Notes: generated from the letters alone by a model not told the origin. A stretch of 64,000 bases of DNA from Carnegiea gigantea (GCA_029747015.1 JAKOGI010000141.1:1-64000); one strand, 5' to 3'. Positions 1 to 13,308 are shown, counted from the first letter of the stretch. Made by a program: numbers and translations.

Positions 1-380
<380 letters not shown>

Positions 381-1106
381 ATTGTTTAGGAAGACGTAAT
401 GATATGAGGCCATTCAAGGGGCTTGCCTCCTTGGGAAAGCTTATTGTATTATTGAAAGACAAATCTCAATGGTCGAAATTGCTAAATCAGCCAATTTGAG
501 AAATTAGCAAAAAACATATTTCATAGCAAATTGTTTGATTCTTCTTCATTGTTTGGATTCATACTTAATTTTCCATTTGTATAAAGTAATTTATCAAAGC
601 AACAACCCTCTTAAAAGAACCCAAATTTAAACTTTATTTCGCTGAATAAGCTTATAATCAATTATGCTCTTTGTTGATCATCACTGTATTGTTCACATTG
701 AAGAGTGGGGCATGTCAAATGAGTAAGTCCCTCCTTGATGATGTGTACTTGTACGTCGTTGAATATGCCATTTCTGTTGGGTGTTGTACTCTATGAACTA
801 ATTTTGTTATGTTTCGTGCTTTGTGATAGGTCTTTGAAAATTCTACATTGTTTCACATTACGGTGACAAATATATCTTGATAAAGCCTTCATATTTGGAA
901 ATTATAGAATTATTTACTAATTTTGATTTTCCAAGCGTTTCTGTGCAAGTATTTGCCAGGGATCTCGACTCTTGGTAATGTTCTAATTGACATAGTCTTA
1001 GATCATGTGCTGATTTTGATTAGGATATTGTGATTAGAATGTTGATGTTTTTGTTGAAATGTGCTCTTGTATTCAATTGCTCTGGATTGCAACTGGTATA
1101 TGCCAA
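381..1106. other. Intergenic stretch, nothing recognised
   Basis: AT-rich unique-looking DNA between the microsatellite and CACTA-1. No reading frame, TIR, LTR or RNA gene was recognised. It is the left flank of CACTA-1; the three bases before the element are CAA. Confidence 0.5.
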
Positions 1107-1350
1107 CACTACTAAAAAAAAGCATTGAATAACAACGGATAAAAATCTGTATCAATTAGCGACGAAAAACGGAAATCTAGAAATATATTAGATTGGTGAT
1201 GGAAATAAAGACAGAAACAGAAAACTGTCACCAAAATTTTAACCATGGCGATGGAATTTCCATCCCCAAATGGAATTTTGAATTTTTTCTATTTGGCGAT
1301 GGAAATTCCGTTGCCAATCCGTCGCCCGCATGTTTAAAGAGAACCAAATC
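1107..1350. repeat. CACTA-1 left TIR and subterminal repeats
   Basis: After the terminal CACTACTAAAAA come several copies of a GGCGATGGAAATTCC / CCGTCGCC-type motif in both orientations (about 1195-1330). Such subterminal arrays are the binding sites of the TNPA-type accessory protein in known CACTA elements. The same motif occurs at the other end and in CACTA-2, which ties the four ends to one family. Confidence 0.8.
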
Positions 1351-2183
1351 TGGTTCTCTTCGTCATTCATTTCGTGCACACTAGAGAGAGAACAAGAGCC
1401 CTGACACCCTTGTTACGCCTGCTCATCCGCCGTCTGCCCACCGTCGACCACCGAAGCTACCACCGCCGCTCCTTCATACGAATTAAGGTAAATTTTCTCC
1501 CTCTTTGAGTTATAGTTCCAAAAAATTTTAACATTAGATTGTTAAAATTTCATAGTTAGTTCATGGTTTTGTTAAAATGTAGAATTTGTGTGAGGTTATT
1601 ATTCCAATTTGCTTCAACATCTTCCTCAATGTAATTCAGGGTTTAGGTTTGATAATTGTAATTAGAATGTGATATGTTGGCATAATAAAATGCTCAAGTT
1701 TGAATTGATTATGAGTTTTGTGATATTTGTAAGAATAAAAATGTATTAGTTGAAGTTTATAAGTAGAAATTTATAAACTTGTTGAAATCTATGTTTCGAA
1801 TGTGATATTAGCGAGAGTTAAAATGAGTAATTTTTGGAAATTGGCATGCTTTAAAAGAAATAATTGTTGATAGTGGATGATGTATTCCTCTGAGATTGCT
1901 GGTGTAAAATTAATGCTATAATATGGGTTGTATGTCAATGTGATTTGATTTTTTTATTTGTACTTAAGAGTTTTTTGATAAATATTTAGGCTTGTAATTT
2001 AAGGAAATAGATGAAGTGGAACATGAATATTTAAAAGGTTAATGCTATATTGTTGGTTGTATGCTTTGTTTGACTATAAAATATATGTAAATCATAATTG
2101 AGAAATTTATATAATTATAGTTATATAAATTGAAATTAATACTAATCCAATAACTTTCATGAATATTGTTGCTTGAGTAGAAT

Positions 2184-5100
2184 ATGAATGCCCTCCATAT
2201 TGTTGGTAGATGTATAATATATTATTACCTAATTGTAATGGTTATGCACAAGAATTTCTAAATGAAGTAAATCAATTTGATACATTTGCTCATAGGCAAG
2301 CAGAGTTCCAAAGTGGGGGGAAGTATAGATGTCCATATGTGAAATGTAAAAGTAGAGTGTACTTAACACCCAGGTAGCTAGGGAGAGGAGAGGGAAGGGA
2401 GAGAATGGGAGGAGGAGAAGGGACGATTGGGCTGGACTTCGAAATGAATGGGCCTGGGCCACGCGCATGAGCTACTCTTCTTTTGTTCTATTGTCTTTCT
2501 TTTTTTTCTCTCTTCTCTTGGTCCAAACTTTGAGAACATTATTCATTTTTTCCAAATTCTTCAATCGCTACAAAATGAACAAACCTATTATTAAAATTTT
2601 AATTTAATGATTTATTTTGAGCAATTATTAGATAATAGAAGGATATAAAATATCATAATTTCTGGTCAAATAGATGCACATGATGTATAAGGTTTTTGTG
2701 AAAGGATGTTGGTATTGGATAAGCCGTGGAGAAGTAGAACCTAAACAATATGATTTTCGATATTATCCTAGTGAAATGCCCGAAGCTGGCGGTTCAAGTC
2801 ATATAATCATGACTACAATGACTACTATGTAGATCATATGAAGTCCATGATTGGTGATGCCGTATGGGCCAATCAAAATGTAAGGGATGAAGAGCGAAGC
2901 ACTTCTCAAGAACTATTCTATAATATGGTTTAAGCTGCTTAATAACCCTTATATGATAGTTGTTCTACCTATAGTGAGCTCTCTACTACTATTCGGCTAT
3001 TGAGTATCAAGTGTAATTACAACATGTCACAAAACTCTTTCAATAAAATTATTTAATTAATGAAAGAGATGTGTCCACCTAACAACCGCGTGCCAAACTA
3101 CTATGGCTAGATGGAGAAGGTTGTTAAAGATCTCAGGAATGATGTGATACACATTGATTGTTGTCGTAAAGGTTACATACTCTTCTTTAAAGAGGACCCA
3201 AACCTCGACACATGCAAGTTTTATGGGCATTCAAGATGGAAGAGGCAAAGGTCGCAACAAAGGAATCAAAGTCCATTGCCATACGCAAGGAAGCGTTACA
3301 TGCCATTGAAACCTTGACTTCAGAGGCTGTATGTATTAAGAAGCACTGCAGAGTACATGATATGTCATTATGAACATTGGTAGGAGGATGGTGTTTTATG
3401 TTATCCATCAGAAGGGGCAGCATGGAAACATTTCGATAACAAGTATCCTAATTTTGGTGCAGAGCCTCAGAATGTTATGATTAGCATATGTACTGATGAA
3501 TTTAATCCTTACACTCTGTCTTCAAGATCTTATTCCATTTGGCCGGTGGTGGTTACACCTTATAACCTTCCCCCCTAAATGTATATGACCACACCATTTA
3601 TGTTCCTCACTTGTGTCATCCTCGGCCCTAAAAATCCAAAGAACAAAATATATGCATATTTACAATCTCTTATTGATGAGTTGAAGGAGTTGTGGGATGT
3701 TGAAATTGAAACGTATGATATATCTATAGGTAAGACATTTCAAATGAAGGTTGTACTTATGTAGACCATCAATGATTTCTTGGTATATGGCATGTTATCT
3801 GGGTGGAGTACTTATGGTCAATTTGGCATGTCTAGTATGTATGAAACAGCAGAAGGCTTTGAGACTCAAGAATTGAGGTAAATTCTCATGGTTTGATTGT
3901 CATCGATATTTGTTACCAAGGAATCATGCATTTAGAATAAATAAAATTTCATTTAGAAAAGGCAGAACTGTTACATGGGGTCCTCCTCGCCGCGTATGTG
4001 GGGGACATCTGTATGCTGAGATGGAACACAACCCAGTGGTAACGACAGACGATGACTTTCAAATACTGAGATTTAATAAAAATGAGCATAACTGGACAAA
4101 GAAGAACATATTCTGAGAGTTGCCTCACTGATGACACCAGTTGCTTCGCCATAATTTGGATGTGAAGCATATAGGAAAAAACTTCTTTGAAAACATTATC
4201 AACACTATTATGGATGTTCATAGAAAAACAAAGGATAATGTCAAATCAAGAATGGATGTTGTAGATATATGTGATAGGGAAGAATTACATTTGCAGCTAG
4301 GCCCAAGTGGCAAAATGGTTAAACCAAAACCGAAGTTCGTTCTTGCTGTAGATAAAAGAAGAGAGCTGTGTGAATAGATAAAAGGACTTAATATGCCTAA
4401 TGGATATTACTCTAATTTGAGGAATATTGTGGACCCCAATGATGTAAATTTTAACAATATGAAAAGTCTTGATTCCCATGTGTTCATGGAGACTCTGTTG
4501 CACATTGCATTGCTCTCTGGATGACGTGGTAAAACCTCCTATTGAGATAAGTCAGTTCTTTAAGAATTTGTGCTCCACAACACTACAAGAGGATGTACTT
4601 AAGGAAATGCATTGGAACATTGTCGTTACTCGTAGTAAGTTGGAGATGATATTTCCTCTAGGCTTTTTCAATGTGATGGAGAACTTACCGGTGCATTTGG
4701 CAGAGGAGACACAACTTGGTGGTCCTGTACAGCACCGTTGGATGTATCAACTTGAGAGGTAAAATATATTATATTTGATGAAAATGGATTTAAACAACTA
4801 AACTATGCAATTACTTACAAGTATTACTTAATATTATTTGTTTAGGCACTTTGGTCGTTTAAGGAAAAAGATAAGACAACAAGCGTATTCTGAAGGTTCA
4901 ATTACAGAAGTTTACTTTGAAGCTGAACGGACGTTCTTTGCCTCATATTACTTCGGTTCTAATGCACCTTCCATGCATAATAAATGTTGAAGAAATGAGG
5001 ATGGCGATGAACATAGTAACTATTTCCTAACTCTATCTGTGTTTGAACCGCAAAGAACCGCTATTGGGAAGGAAAGATTAAGGTATCTCACAGACACTGA

Positions 5101-6266
5101 ATATATTACTGCTCATCTTCACGTGCTATTAAATAGTAATGAAGTTAAGTCTTATATTGGGTGAGTGCTACCTTAGCCATTGTAAGTTTCAATTGAGTTT
5201 ATGCTTCAAAAAAGTAGTTTATTTATCATATTTATAAAATGTCATACAATTTTCACAAAACAAGTCCGAACTGCACATTCCAATGTTAGTGATGCTGATG
5301 TCAATACCATCACTGAAACTCATTTTACAGATTAGTTTAGTCAAAATGTAAGTAATTGAACTTATTCACTTATAAATACTGCCACATAATTCGGTGTATC
5401 GTATTAACTAAAACCACATCAGATGTCACCGTAGGTGCATTGCATTCAACTATTCGACAATCACAAACATTAGTACTTGACATAGTTAGCTGTAAAGCCT
5501 AACGGACACGTGTCAACATGGACGACATATAGAATTAATGGATTTAAATTCCACACAGAAGCTCCCAGTATTGGGAAGAAAACGTGCAATTGTGGTGTTG
5601 GTGTATGTGGGACTGGAAAAGATGATATTGAAAATAATTATTATGGTGTACTTAAAGATATTATTGAAATTGAGTATGTTGGTGAACCTCTTAAAAGATG
5701 TGTGCTATTCAATTGTGAATGGTTTGATCCCACATTGAATTGTGGGACATGATCTCATAAACTAACCAAAACTTATTAAGGTTCATCACACAAGAAGGTG
5801 CAGAAAGTACGATCCATTCATCTTCTCAAACACTGCATCACAAATGCACTTCATGCCACATCCAAATCGTTCAAGGGATAGGATCAATTGGTTTGTTGTC
5901 ATACCAACCAAACCAAAAGGTAGAGTGGATATGCAATAAACTCTATGCATTGCTTACCAACAAACGGCCATGACGACACTCGTTGAACCTATGAATGATG
6001 TTATCCCCACATCATTAGTGGATAAAAGTATACCATTGGAAGAAGTTAATGATGATGTGGGTTTTTCATTTATTCAAGTAAGTGATGACATGGATGAGGC
6101 AGAAGGGGATGAAGGTGATGAAGAAGGTGAGTGGGATGATGGGAATAAAACAGATGTAGAACAGGGAGATATACATTTATATGATGATGATGACGATGAT
6201 GAGAATGACGACGAGGATGGGGGTGAGGATGATGATAAGATGATGCATACAATTAAATGCTTATGA
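2184..6266 (+). pseudogene. CACTA-1 TNP2-type transposase, pseudogene
   Basis: The relic of the DDE-type transposase that cuts and joins CACTA ends. Pieces appear in the family order: Transposase-associated domain (2184-2900, broken by a foreign insert), the TNP2 core (about 3570-4370; LIDELKELWDV near 3670-3700 and LLRHNLDVKHIGKN near 4140), DUF4218 (about 4500-4760; IEISQFFKNLCSTTLQ), a linker (4850-5160), DUF4216 (5510-5750; ending NCEWFDPT) and a long Asp/Glu tail (6060-6240). At least a dozen in-frame stops and several frameshifts separate the pieces, many of them Trp, Gln or Arg codons turned into TAG/TGA/TAA. The start is set by comparison with CACTA-2, where the same leading Met-Asn codons occur. 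Dead gene; family assignment is firm. Confidence 0.88.
2373..2664. other. About 290-bp insertion inside the transposase relic
   Basis: Where CACTA-2 runs straight from the ACACCC codons to GGTCAAGATGCAC (37310-37330), CACTA-1 has about 290 extra bases: a G/A-rich stretch, then a C/T-rich one, then AT-rich DNA ending TCTGGTCAAATAGATGCAC. No clear TIR, poly-A or target duplication was seen, so the type of insertion is unknown. Confidence 0.65.
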
Positions 6267-6437
6267 ATTGTTATATAATTCAGTACTTAGTTTTGTAACA
6301 CAGATGTATATGAATGTGCTTTTATTATGTGTGTTAATTTTGAAACTTGATGTTCTCTAACTATTCTGTTATGTGACTAAATTGTTAATATGTACAAGCG
6401 TTATTTGTACTTGCATTTATTATCAACTATTTTAGGT

Positions 6438-8348
6438 ACGGATTCCAACCCCCATCGAGGTAAGTCCTCTATTCAATGTCGAGAAAAAGGGTATAGGAAC
6501 TCCAGCGCACATCCTAGTGTAATGGACATTAATTCAGCTTCCTCCCAAACACCTCACATGCCAGGTGCTCTAGGAAAAATCCCTACTCAATTTAAGACAG
6601 TTCCTATGGGGTTTTTCCCTTCTCATACCTCATACATCCCTAATCAGACCTTTATTTCCTAACAATTTGCATATAACATTATAACCAACACCCCTGTTGC
6701 CAATACTGTTGACGCTACTCCCCAAATTTTCGACCCTAACTCTAACCAGTCCCAACAAAACATTGGAGCTGGACGTGAAGCATAGTTCAGTCATGGAAGC
6801 ATTCGAACAAAGACATATATTATGACATATGGTAACGAGAAAGTGGGAAAATTGTTATATGTTTCTAACTTCAAGTACTTTGCGTAATGTTGCATTACTG
6901 TAATGTTTTCTATTGAAATAGGTTTCTCCCAAATGACGGTGTGTTGGTAGGATTCATCTTGTATTCCGAGACAAATATGATGCACCTTGGCCTTCTTAGG
7001 GGTAAAGTGCCTAAACAAGTTCAAGATTTATGGTTTGGAGAGTTCAAGGTAAATAAAGTGACCATATATTAACACTTTGTATGTACTTGATTCATTATTA
7101 TGGCATTATTTGATGTGTTTGTTGTTTTCTTATTTGCAGAAATGGTTCACTTGGGATCCTATCTATGAGTACCAAATTAGAAAAAAATTTGAAAATAAAG
7201 GCAATGCAGGTTTGAGGGACGTCCTTGGTAAAGCACGGAAGTACAACAAGTAGCCTATACGGCTCGATGATAAGCAATGGAAAGGACTTCAACAATAGTG
7301 GCCGAATGAAGCATACAAGACATTATGTAAAAAGCCCAAAAACTCGGCTTGGTGATCCAAATAGTCTTGGTCTATCTCTCCACACCTGTGGCTCGATCCC
7401 TATGTATGAGTATAGGAGGCGTCTGGTAATTAACTATACATCTTACAACTTTTTCTAGTTATTTATTTGACTGTGTTGGTTAATGTGTTTTTCTGAATTT
7501 GTCTGGCACGTAGAGGGAACAACTTGGGATGGAGTCAACAATTGTTAAGTTATTCACTCGCACTCACAAACTTTATGGCAAAGAAGATGGACGTTGGGTT
7601 GATAAGAAATTACAACAAATATACAAAAGTTACTCTCGATTATCAATCTTAATTAGTGGTTCATACACTTTTATTAAGTATAATACATTTGATTTTTATA
7701 AATGGTGTGATATTGAAGGAATCCTTTGAACAAAAATTTCAGAACATCATCAACTCTCAAGGGACCTCAGATGGCAATTCTCAAGATCAATCTCAATCAC
7801 TTCCAAATCCAAACAAGTTGTAGATGAAGTCCTATACAAACAAAAAGGGTTATATTCAAGGCATTGGAGATGAGTCCGGCAACATTAGGAAATCCTCTTC
7901 AGTCCCTCCCATCGAGCTGGTATAGTGAATTTAGACAATATTTATATTTGAGTCATTAATATAAAAATTGTAGACAACGTCTCTTTAGGATAAGTTAAGT
8001 CATTGTTATACTTCATATACATGGTTTTTAGTAGGTACAGGTCAGGCATAATCCCAATAGAAGTTGAAGGATCTAAGAGGTATGATGGCCAACTTGGAGG
8101 GTGAGCTCACTTCACAAGTTGAAATGTATCGGATGCTCATAGACAAATATAAGCAATTAGAGGAGTCCAACCAAATGATGAGGCAACAAATAATGAGTAT
8201 GAATCAATAAATATAAGCTTTTTTCCAGATGCAACAAGCTTTTGGTTCGGGATCGCAACCTCCCTTCACTAACCCTCCACAATATGATGAAGAGAATGAG
8301 GATGAGGATGAGGATGAAGAGTATGATGATACTCACTTCGATGATTGA
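6438..8348 (+). pseudogene. CACTA-1 second gene (Transposase_24 / TNPA-like), pseudogene
   Basis: Matches the second gene of CACTA-2 (43538-45499). The position of its ATG reads ACG here, so the start is lost. Recognisable blocks are a Pro/Ser/Thr/Asn-rich N-terminal exon (6438-6785), an exon ending DLWFGEFK (about 6920-7050), the Transposase_24 core starting KWFTWDP (7140-7425) with SIPMYEYRRRL, an exon with REQLGMESTIVKLFTRTH (7515-7620), a coiled-coil exon (8040-8240) and an acidic Asp/Glu end with stop at 8346. In plant En/Spm elements this protein binds subterminal repeats and assists transposition. Stops and frameshifts are frequent. Family call is good; exon edges are approximate. Confidence 0.78.
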
Positions 8349-8689
8349 TTCTTAAGTTATTTGCTTTTCCTCTCTCTATTCCTTACTTATATATGTGCAT
8401 TTACATCTATTCTATTATCTTGGCCATGGTGTTGTTAAGTACACTTATATTTTCAGGAATTGCATGTTGCTTCTTTAAATTTGTGACATGAATTGTGATG
8501 ACACACTTGGAAGAATTTGGTTTGTATCTGATGTTTGGCTTGTTTGTGGATTGAGATTGGTTGAAAATGTTTCGAGTGAAGCATTGGTATTAAGTGGGTT
8601 GCTCAATATACTCAATGTATTTTCTTGTAGAAAATGAAATGTATTGTAATTGGGGATACCTATAAAAACAAAAGTTTTATTTAAAAAAA

Positions 8690-9073
8690 GGACAAAAATG
8701 GCGACGAATTATCCACTGCAAATAATTTTTTTAAATAACAGGAGGATGGCAATGGAATCAGCATTTCGTAGCCATTGGCAATGGAATCAGCATTTCGTGG
8801 CCATCAGCAATGGAATTTCTGTCGCCTATTTCGTCACTGATGGCGACGGAATTTATATTTCGTCACCCCCTTGCACACCTTCAGTTCCTGTCATCTTTGC
8901 CAATCTGTCACCTATTCTGTCGCCATATGGTGATGGAATTTTACATTTCCATCGCTGAGAACTCAGCGACAATCTAAAATGTCATAGTTCATTTCTGTCG
9001 ACCTAAAATGCCACAGTTCATTTTCGTTGCTAGGCTCAAAAGTTTGTCGCGAAATTCCCAGTTTCCACTACTG
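8690..9073. repeat. CACTA-1 right subterminal repeats
   Basis: Dense GGCGACGGAATTT / TTCGTCGCC-type motifs in both orientations, mirroring those at 1195-1330, run up to the mutated terminus TTTCCACTACTG. Short open frames here are by-products of the repeat. Confidence 0.75.
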
Positions 9074-9309
9074 ATTACCTCTCTATACTTCTCTTTTTTT
9101 AATTAGAGAAACAAAGACCTCCATACCACTACTATTTGTTGTGACAAAATTTATGTTGCTGTTGGATGTTGGCCATCGATTAGTCGATAGAATTTGTGCA
9201 ATCTAGCATCCCAAAAAAGGGAGAGGGGGAAGGAACATACAGGTCAGGACATTGCCTTGTTGAAGCTTTTGCTATATATTCTGAGAATAGATTTGTTATG
9301 TTGAAGACT

Positions 9310-9790
9310 TGAAGGGCTAAAATGTTTTGGTGAGGAAATCCTGTTGAAATTGGAAAGGAAACCTCCTTGCAATGCCAAAAGCATTTCAGAGTGTTGATTT
9401 GAGCATCATGAGGTTTTCACTTGAGCTTGCATGTCTAACAATTGTTCACAGGTTTTTTTTTTTTTTTTTTTTTGCTTTTGTTTATTATAATGATATTCTT
9501 TTCTTGTCGATTAGGTTATGTTGAATGGGCTAGATAATGTGGATTCCATCCTGGCGATGTTTACCTTGTGGCTCTAATGATCCTGAAGAGACCTTCAATT
9601 GTTTCATGGCACCTTCTAGTTAAGACTATTGATCATAGACTTGCTTATTTCGCTAGCAGGAACTTTCCTAATCACCTCTATGTTTATGTAAAGTAACCTA
9701 TGTAGTCATGGGTAGACAGTGCAGTAGTTGGTTTGTGAGATCCTGAATCCGACATGGTTCTAACTTGCTTTGTATGACATGCACCTTGGT
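9310..9790 (+). repeat. Diverged segment duplicated at 23.81-24.24 kb
   Basis: This stretch and 23810-24240 share a syntenic series of patches: GAAGG..TA.AATG near the start, a T-run followed by CAGGTTA/TTAGGTTA, then an exon-like block (9514-9698; 24013-24198) in which both copies end with a similar peptide (here RLAYFASRNFPNHLYVYVK, there GLTYSAIRNYRNHIFVIVK). Frames are broken in both. It is probably the tail of an old gene duplicated in the region; since the other copy lies downstream of the DUF3615-like gene, it may be part of a sister of that locus. Product not recognised. Confidence 0.6.
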
Positions 9791-10637
9791 GCCTTCCAAA
9801 ATACAAATCCTAAAGAAGATGGTGCCTAGTGCACTTAGTAATGGAAACTCCAAAGAGAAGCTTTCCATTGCAAAAAAATTCTCATCTACCCAGGATCAAG
9901 GCTTGTGAAAGAACAAGTTGAGTAAATTGGACTTCATGCGAAGTGACTATTGAGATGATTTGGAATAAGCCATAACATTGATTGAAATTCGAGTTCATAT
10001 TGTTAGTGTCAAATATAACCCGAATAATATAATTTGAACTCTAAATGAAGGGAAATTTTGAATTGAATTTTGAGTGCATTTGATGAAAATGAGATTTCTA
10101 CTAGCGATGAAAAGAAAAGGGTGCATCCTACCATATACAGGGAAAAAGCCCTTTGGAGAAAATAGTGTGTAATTTGTAGCATTAGGAGATAATACAGCAG
10201 GCAAGTCAAAGATGTTTCTTTCTGTAAGGAGGACCTTGCCCTTATTCCAAAAGGGCACCTATGTACCACAACTAATTTGACTTTAAATGATATAAATGTT
10301 AACGTCAATTGATATATAGATAGCACTAATTGATGTAATTTAAAAAAAAAAAAATCAACTTGGGTTTAACATTGGTTCTACTGGCAGAAACTATGACTAT
10401 GAGAAATGGAGTCATAACAAGAGTTGAAGTCATGCATACCCATATTCAAATAAAGTGTGCCAATAAAATACTAATTAAAGTATTCCAAAGAGAACTACAA
10501 GATATCATGGAAGACTGGAACACTTATTTAGGACACAACCTTTTCTTTTCAATCTTGCATTAAGATAAATGTTTTACACATTTTAGAGATGGTAAGCGTT
10601 CACCAGATTGACTTGTTTGATTTGGTAAGAATATTAA
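9791..10637. other. Intergenic, nothing recognised
   Basis: AT-rich DNA with a few short open frames (for example 9995-10326 on the minus strand and 10360-10563 on the plus strand) that show no recognisable domain and no support from a second copy. Confidence 0.4.
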
Positions 10638-10875
10638 GGGCATGTGGTTTTCAACTTATCATAAGTGCTTATCATCAACATTCATGAACTTTTAGCACAA
10701 TTCAGTATCATTCAGCACTGTTAAGTACTTATTGAAAATACCTAATTATATTTTATTCAATTATTTAGCAGGTTTCAGCATAATTCAATATGTTCCAGCA
10801 TGTATCAGCATGATTCAGTATATTTCAACAATAAACACCAATAAATACTACTCACAAGTCGAAAAGAACATGCTC
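10638..10875. mobile_element. Tourist-like MITE (PIF/Harbinger type), 238 bp
   Basis: Begins GGGCATGTGGTTTTCAACTT and ends AAGTCGAAAAGAACATGCTC; the reverse complement of the end (GAGCATGTTCTTTTCGACTT) matches the start over about 20 bases. TAA flanks both ends (10635-10637 and 10876-10878), the 3-bp target duplication typical of the PIF/Harbinger group. The interior has about eight imperfect TTCAGCA units. No coding capacity. Confidence 0.75.
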
Positions 10876-11507
10876 TAAATTCACAATTGCTCGGCATGTT
10901 ATATCTCATAAAGATTTGGTCCTATTGTGTACAACCACATCTTAGGTAGAACCCTTAAGGGCATAGTCACCTAAATTGTTTTACTTAGCTTTCATATTTT
11001 TAAAAGAATAAATTGATGCATACATATTAATCGTGCTAGTGCTTCGTCGATGTTTTGTGGCTTTCGATTGCTTCTTGCTATTTCTATGACCAAACCCCTA
11101 TTATTGCAATTAAAAAGACATTTGCAATACGTAATACATCTAGCAAAATCATGGGATATATATTTTTTTGGGGGTCCTGTAGCTCTATAAGTTAAAACTC
11201 AATTAGAGAAATTATAGTAGTTAAATCCTGATAAAGCAAAATTATAAATGTATTGCTACAAAATACTTTTGAAGTGTCTTGTTTTGACTTAAATATTGTA
11301 TTATAATATTTTTTACAGTAAAAAATTGGGATGATCAAATAATGGAAGTATATTACAATTTATAAATTATATAAAATCATATTTTTATTCATAATTTAAG
11401 ACATTTTTAAAATACATGCATCATATGTCCTCGCGGATAAGATTAAACAGATTAGGTTATCATTTGATAATTTGTCAGCATAGCTGACACATATTTAAGC
11501 TTAACAA
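10876..11507. other. Intergenic, nothing recognised
   Basis: AT-rich DNA between the MITE and the repeat cluster; no frame, TIR or RNA gene seen. Confidence 0.4.
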
Positions 11508-11906
11508 TTTATAATCTATAATATTATAATAGCAATCTTTACAACACCCTATAATGGTGCAACGAGAGTGATTTGCGGGATTTTGTGTAATCTTATCTAA
11601 TAAAATTATTTATACATTAAATCTAAGCTGTTGATTTTAAAGTTAAGATATTCCTCTATTTTTATTTAAAAAAATCCTCCCTGATTTCGGATACGCATAA
11701 TAAAAGATAGATGATAATCCAATCATCGAGGAGAAATAAAATGAGGTAGTTATATTTATTCATTAAATATAAATCGTAGATTTTAAAGTAAAAAAACTAC
11801 CTTATCGGCTTATCCAAGTAAAATACTCATTTATAATTTTTATTTTTAAAAATATTTATCATAATTTCGGTTATATGTGATAAAGGATACATCATAATAC
11901 TATCGG
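11508..11906 (+). repeat. Unknown AT-rich repeat, copy A
   Basis: First of three copies of a family not recognised. Diagnostic blocks in order: ATAATAGCAA.CTTTACA, GCAACGAGAGTGATTTGCGGG, TGTGTAATCTTA, AAATCTAAGCTGTTGATTTT, a block near TTATTCATTAAATATAAA, and CATAATTTCGGTTATATGTG. Copy B follows about 720 bp later in the same orientation. No TIR or LTR was found. Confidence 0.8.
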
Positions 11907-12221
11907 TGGGCTTATAGATTTGGAGAGGAAAAAAAGAGAGAGAAAATGGCTCCGATTTAAACGGAGGAGGACCGTCTGAAAGATACCTTTTGAGATTGTA
12001 TTTTGTGCTACGTCAGGGGTCCATGTCAAGAAAATGATATTGATGATGATGATTGTTTTTTGTTTTTTTTAAATTTGATGTTAGGTAATATAAAGTGGCT
12101 TCAACCAGTTGGATCTTTTAAAAATAAAAAATTTATTCAACATATGTTCTTTTTAAGTGAGGTATTATATTATAAAGTCATATTTATAATGAAAGACAAT
12201 TTTTATGTATGATTTTGGTTA

Positions 12222-12613
12222 ATGAAGTTACATATCTATATTACTATAATAGCAATTTTTACAAAATCCAAGAAGGGTGCAACGAGAGTAATTTGCGGGA
12301 TTTGGTGTAATCTTAACCATAAAAATTATTTGTGCATCAAATCTAAGTTGTCAATTTTAAAGTTAAGATATCTCTTTATTTTGTTTAAAAAATCCCCTAT
12401 AATTTCGAATATAAATGATAAAAGATATATGATAATCTGATTATCTAGAGAAAAAATTGAGCAATTATATTTATTCATTAAATATAAACCGTAGACTTTA
12501 GTTTAAAAACTACCTTATCTAAGTAAAATACCTATTTATAATTTTTATTTTTTTAAAAAATCACTCATAATTTCGATTATATATGACAAAGGGTACATGA
12601 TAATAGTTGTATC
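12222..12613 (+). repeat. Unknown AT-rich repeat, copy B
   Basis: Runs collinear with copy A through all its blocks (for example GCAACGAGAGTAATTTGCGGG at 12279 and TTATTCATTAAATATAAAC near 12472), at roughly 80 per cent similarity by eye. It ends at the same internal point as copy A (TGATAATAG / CATAATACT). Confidence 0.8.
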
Positions 12614-12684
12614 TCGAAAATTAAATTAAAAAATTTCTAAAAATAGAAATTTAATCATTTGTATTTCTTTATATTGGTCAAATC

Positions 12685-12850
12685 TATGTATACTATATTA
12701 ATAGCAACCAAACCCTAAAATGTTACAACGAGAGTGATTTATGAGATTTGGTGTAATCTCAACCATAAAAATTATTATCTAAGCCATCGATTTTAAAGTT
12801 AAGATATCTCTTTATTTTTATTTAAAAAAATCCTCTATGATTTCGGATTT
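12685..12850 (+). repeat. Unknown AT-rich repeat, copy C (5' part only)
   Basis: Carries the first half of the unit (ACAACGAGAGTGATTTATGAG, GGTGTAATCTCAACCATAAA, TAAAGTTAAGATATCTCTTT) and then stops matching copies A and B after the block at 12840. Confidence 0.75.
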
Positions 12851-13228
12851 TGGGATTTCCTATTTCTAATAGGATTTTGCTTAGTTTACTCTTCAATTTT
12901 TGAATAATCTTATCCCTTGATCTATTTTTTCTTTTTTGATAGAATTATTACGTGGTAAAATTAGTCATCTTATTATTATATTCCAAGCAAGATGAAAATT
13001 GAGGTCATGTAGGTAGATTTTTATAAGTTGATGAAACTGTTGCCAGGGATAAAAGAATTCCACTTCAAAAACAATTTGAACTCTTAGTCACTCAGAGATA
13101 GCCGCGTTGGGAGTTCATGAAGATATATCAATATTTTACAGTAAAGATTCTTATAGAAAAAAAATTATATATAATAATTACAAATAAAAAATCTCACAAT
13201 TTCATTGCCAGTAAAGTTTCTTATAGAA

Positions 13229-13234
13229 TATATA

Positions 13235-13305
<71 letters not shown>
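13229..13305. repeat. AT microsatellite
   Basis: About 75 bases of nearly uninterrupted TA dinucleotides. The open frames across it are artefacts. Confidence 0.97.

Positions 13306-13308
<3 letters not shown>

Larger units (their letters stand above)
1107..9073 (+). mobile_element. CACTA (En/Spm) transposon 1, degenerate
   Basis: The left end reads CACTACTAAAAAAAAGC, the canonical CACTA terminus. Inside, the order is the same as in the better preserved element at 35824-46341: subterminal G/C-rich repeats, a TNP2-type transposase relic, an acidic tail, a second Transposase_24-like gene, and subterminal repeats. The right end is less certain: it reads TTTCCACTACTG, whose reverse complement CAGTAGTGGAAA is a mutated terminus. 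The flanking triplets (CAA left, ATT right) do not match, so no target duplication is visible. Both genes carry many stops and frameshifts, so the element cannot be autonomous. Confidence 0.85.

Noticed and set aside
6070..6252. His/Pro-rich minus-strand frame
   Set aside because: Antisense of the Asp/Glu-coding tail of the CACTA transposase; the same artefact occurs at 43199-43390.
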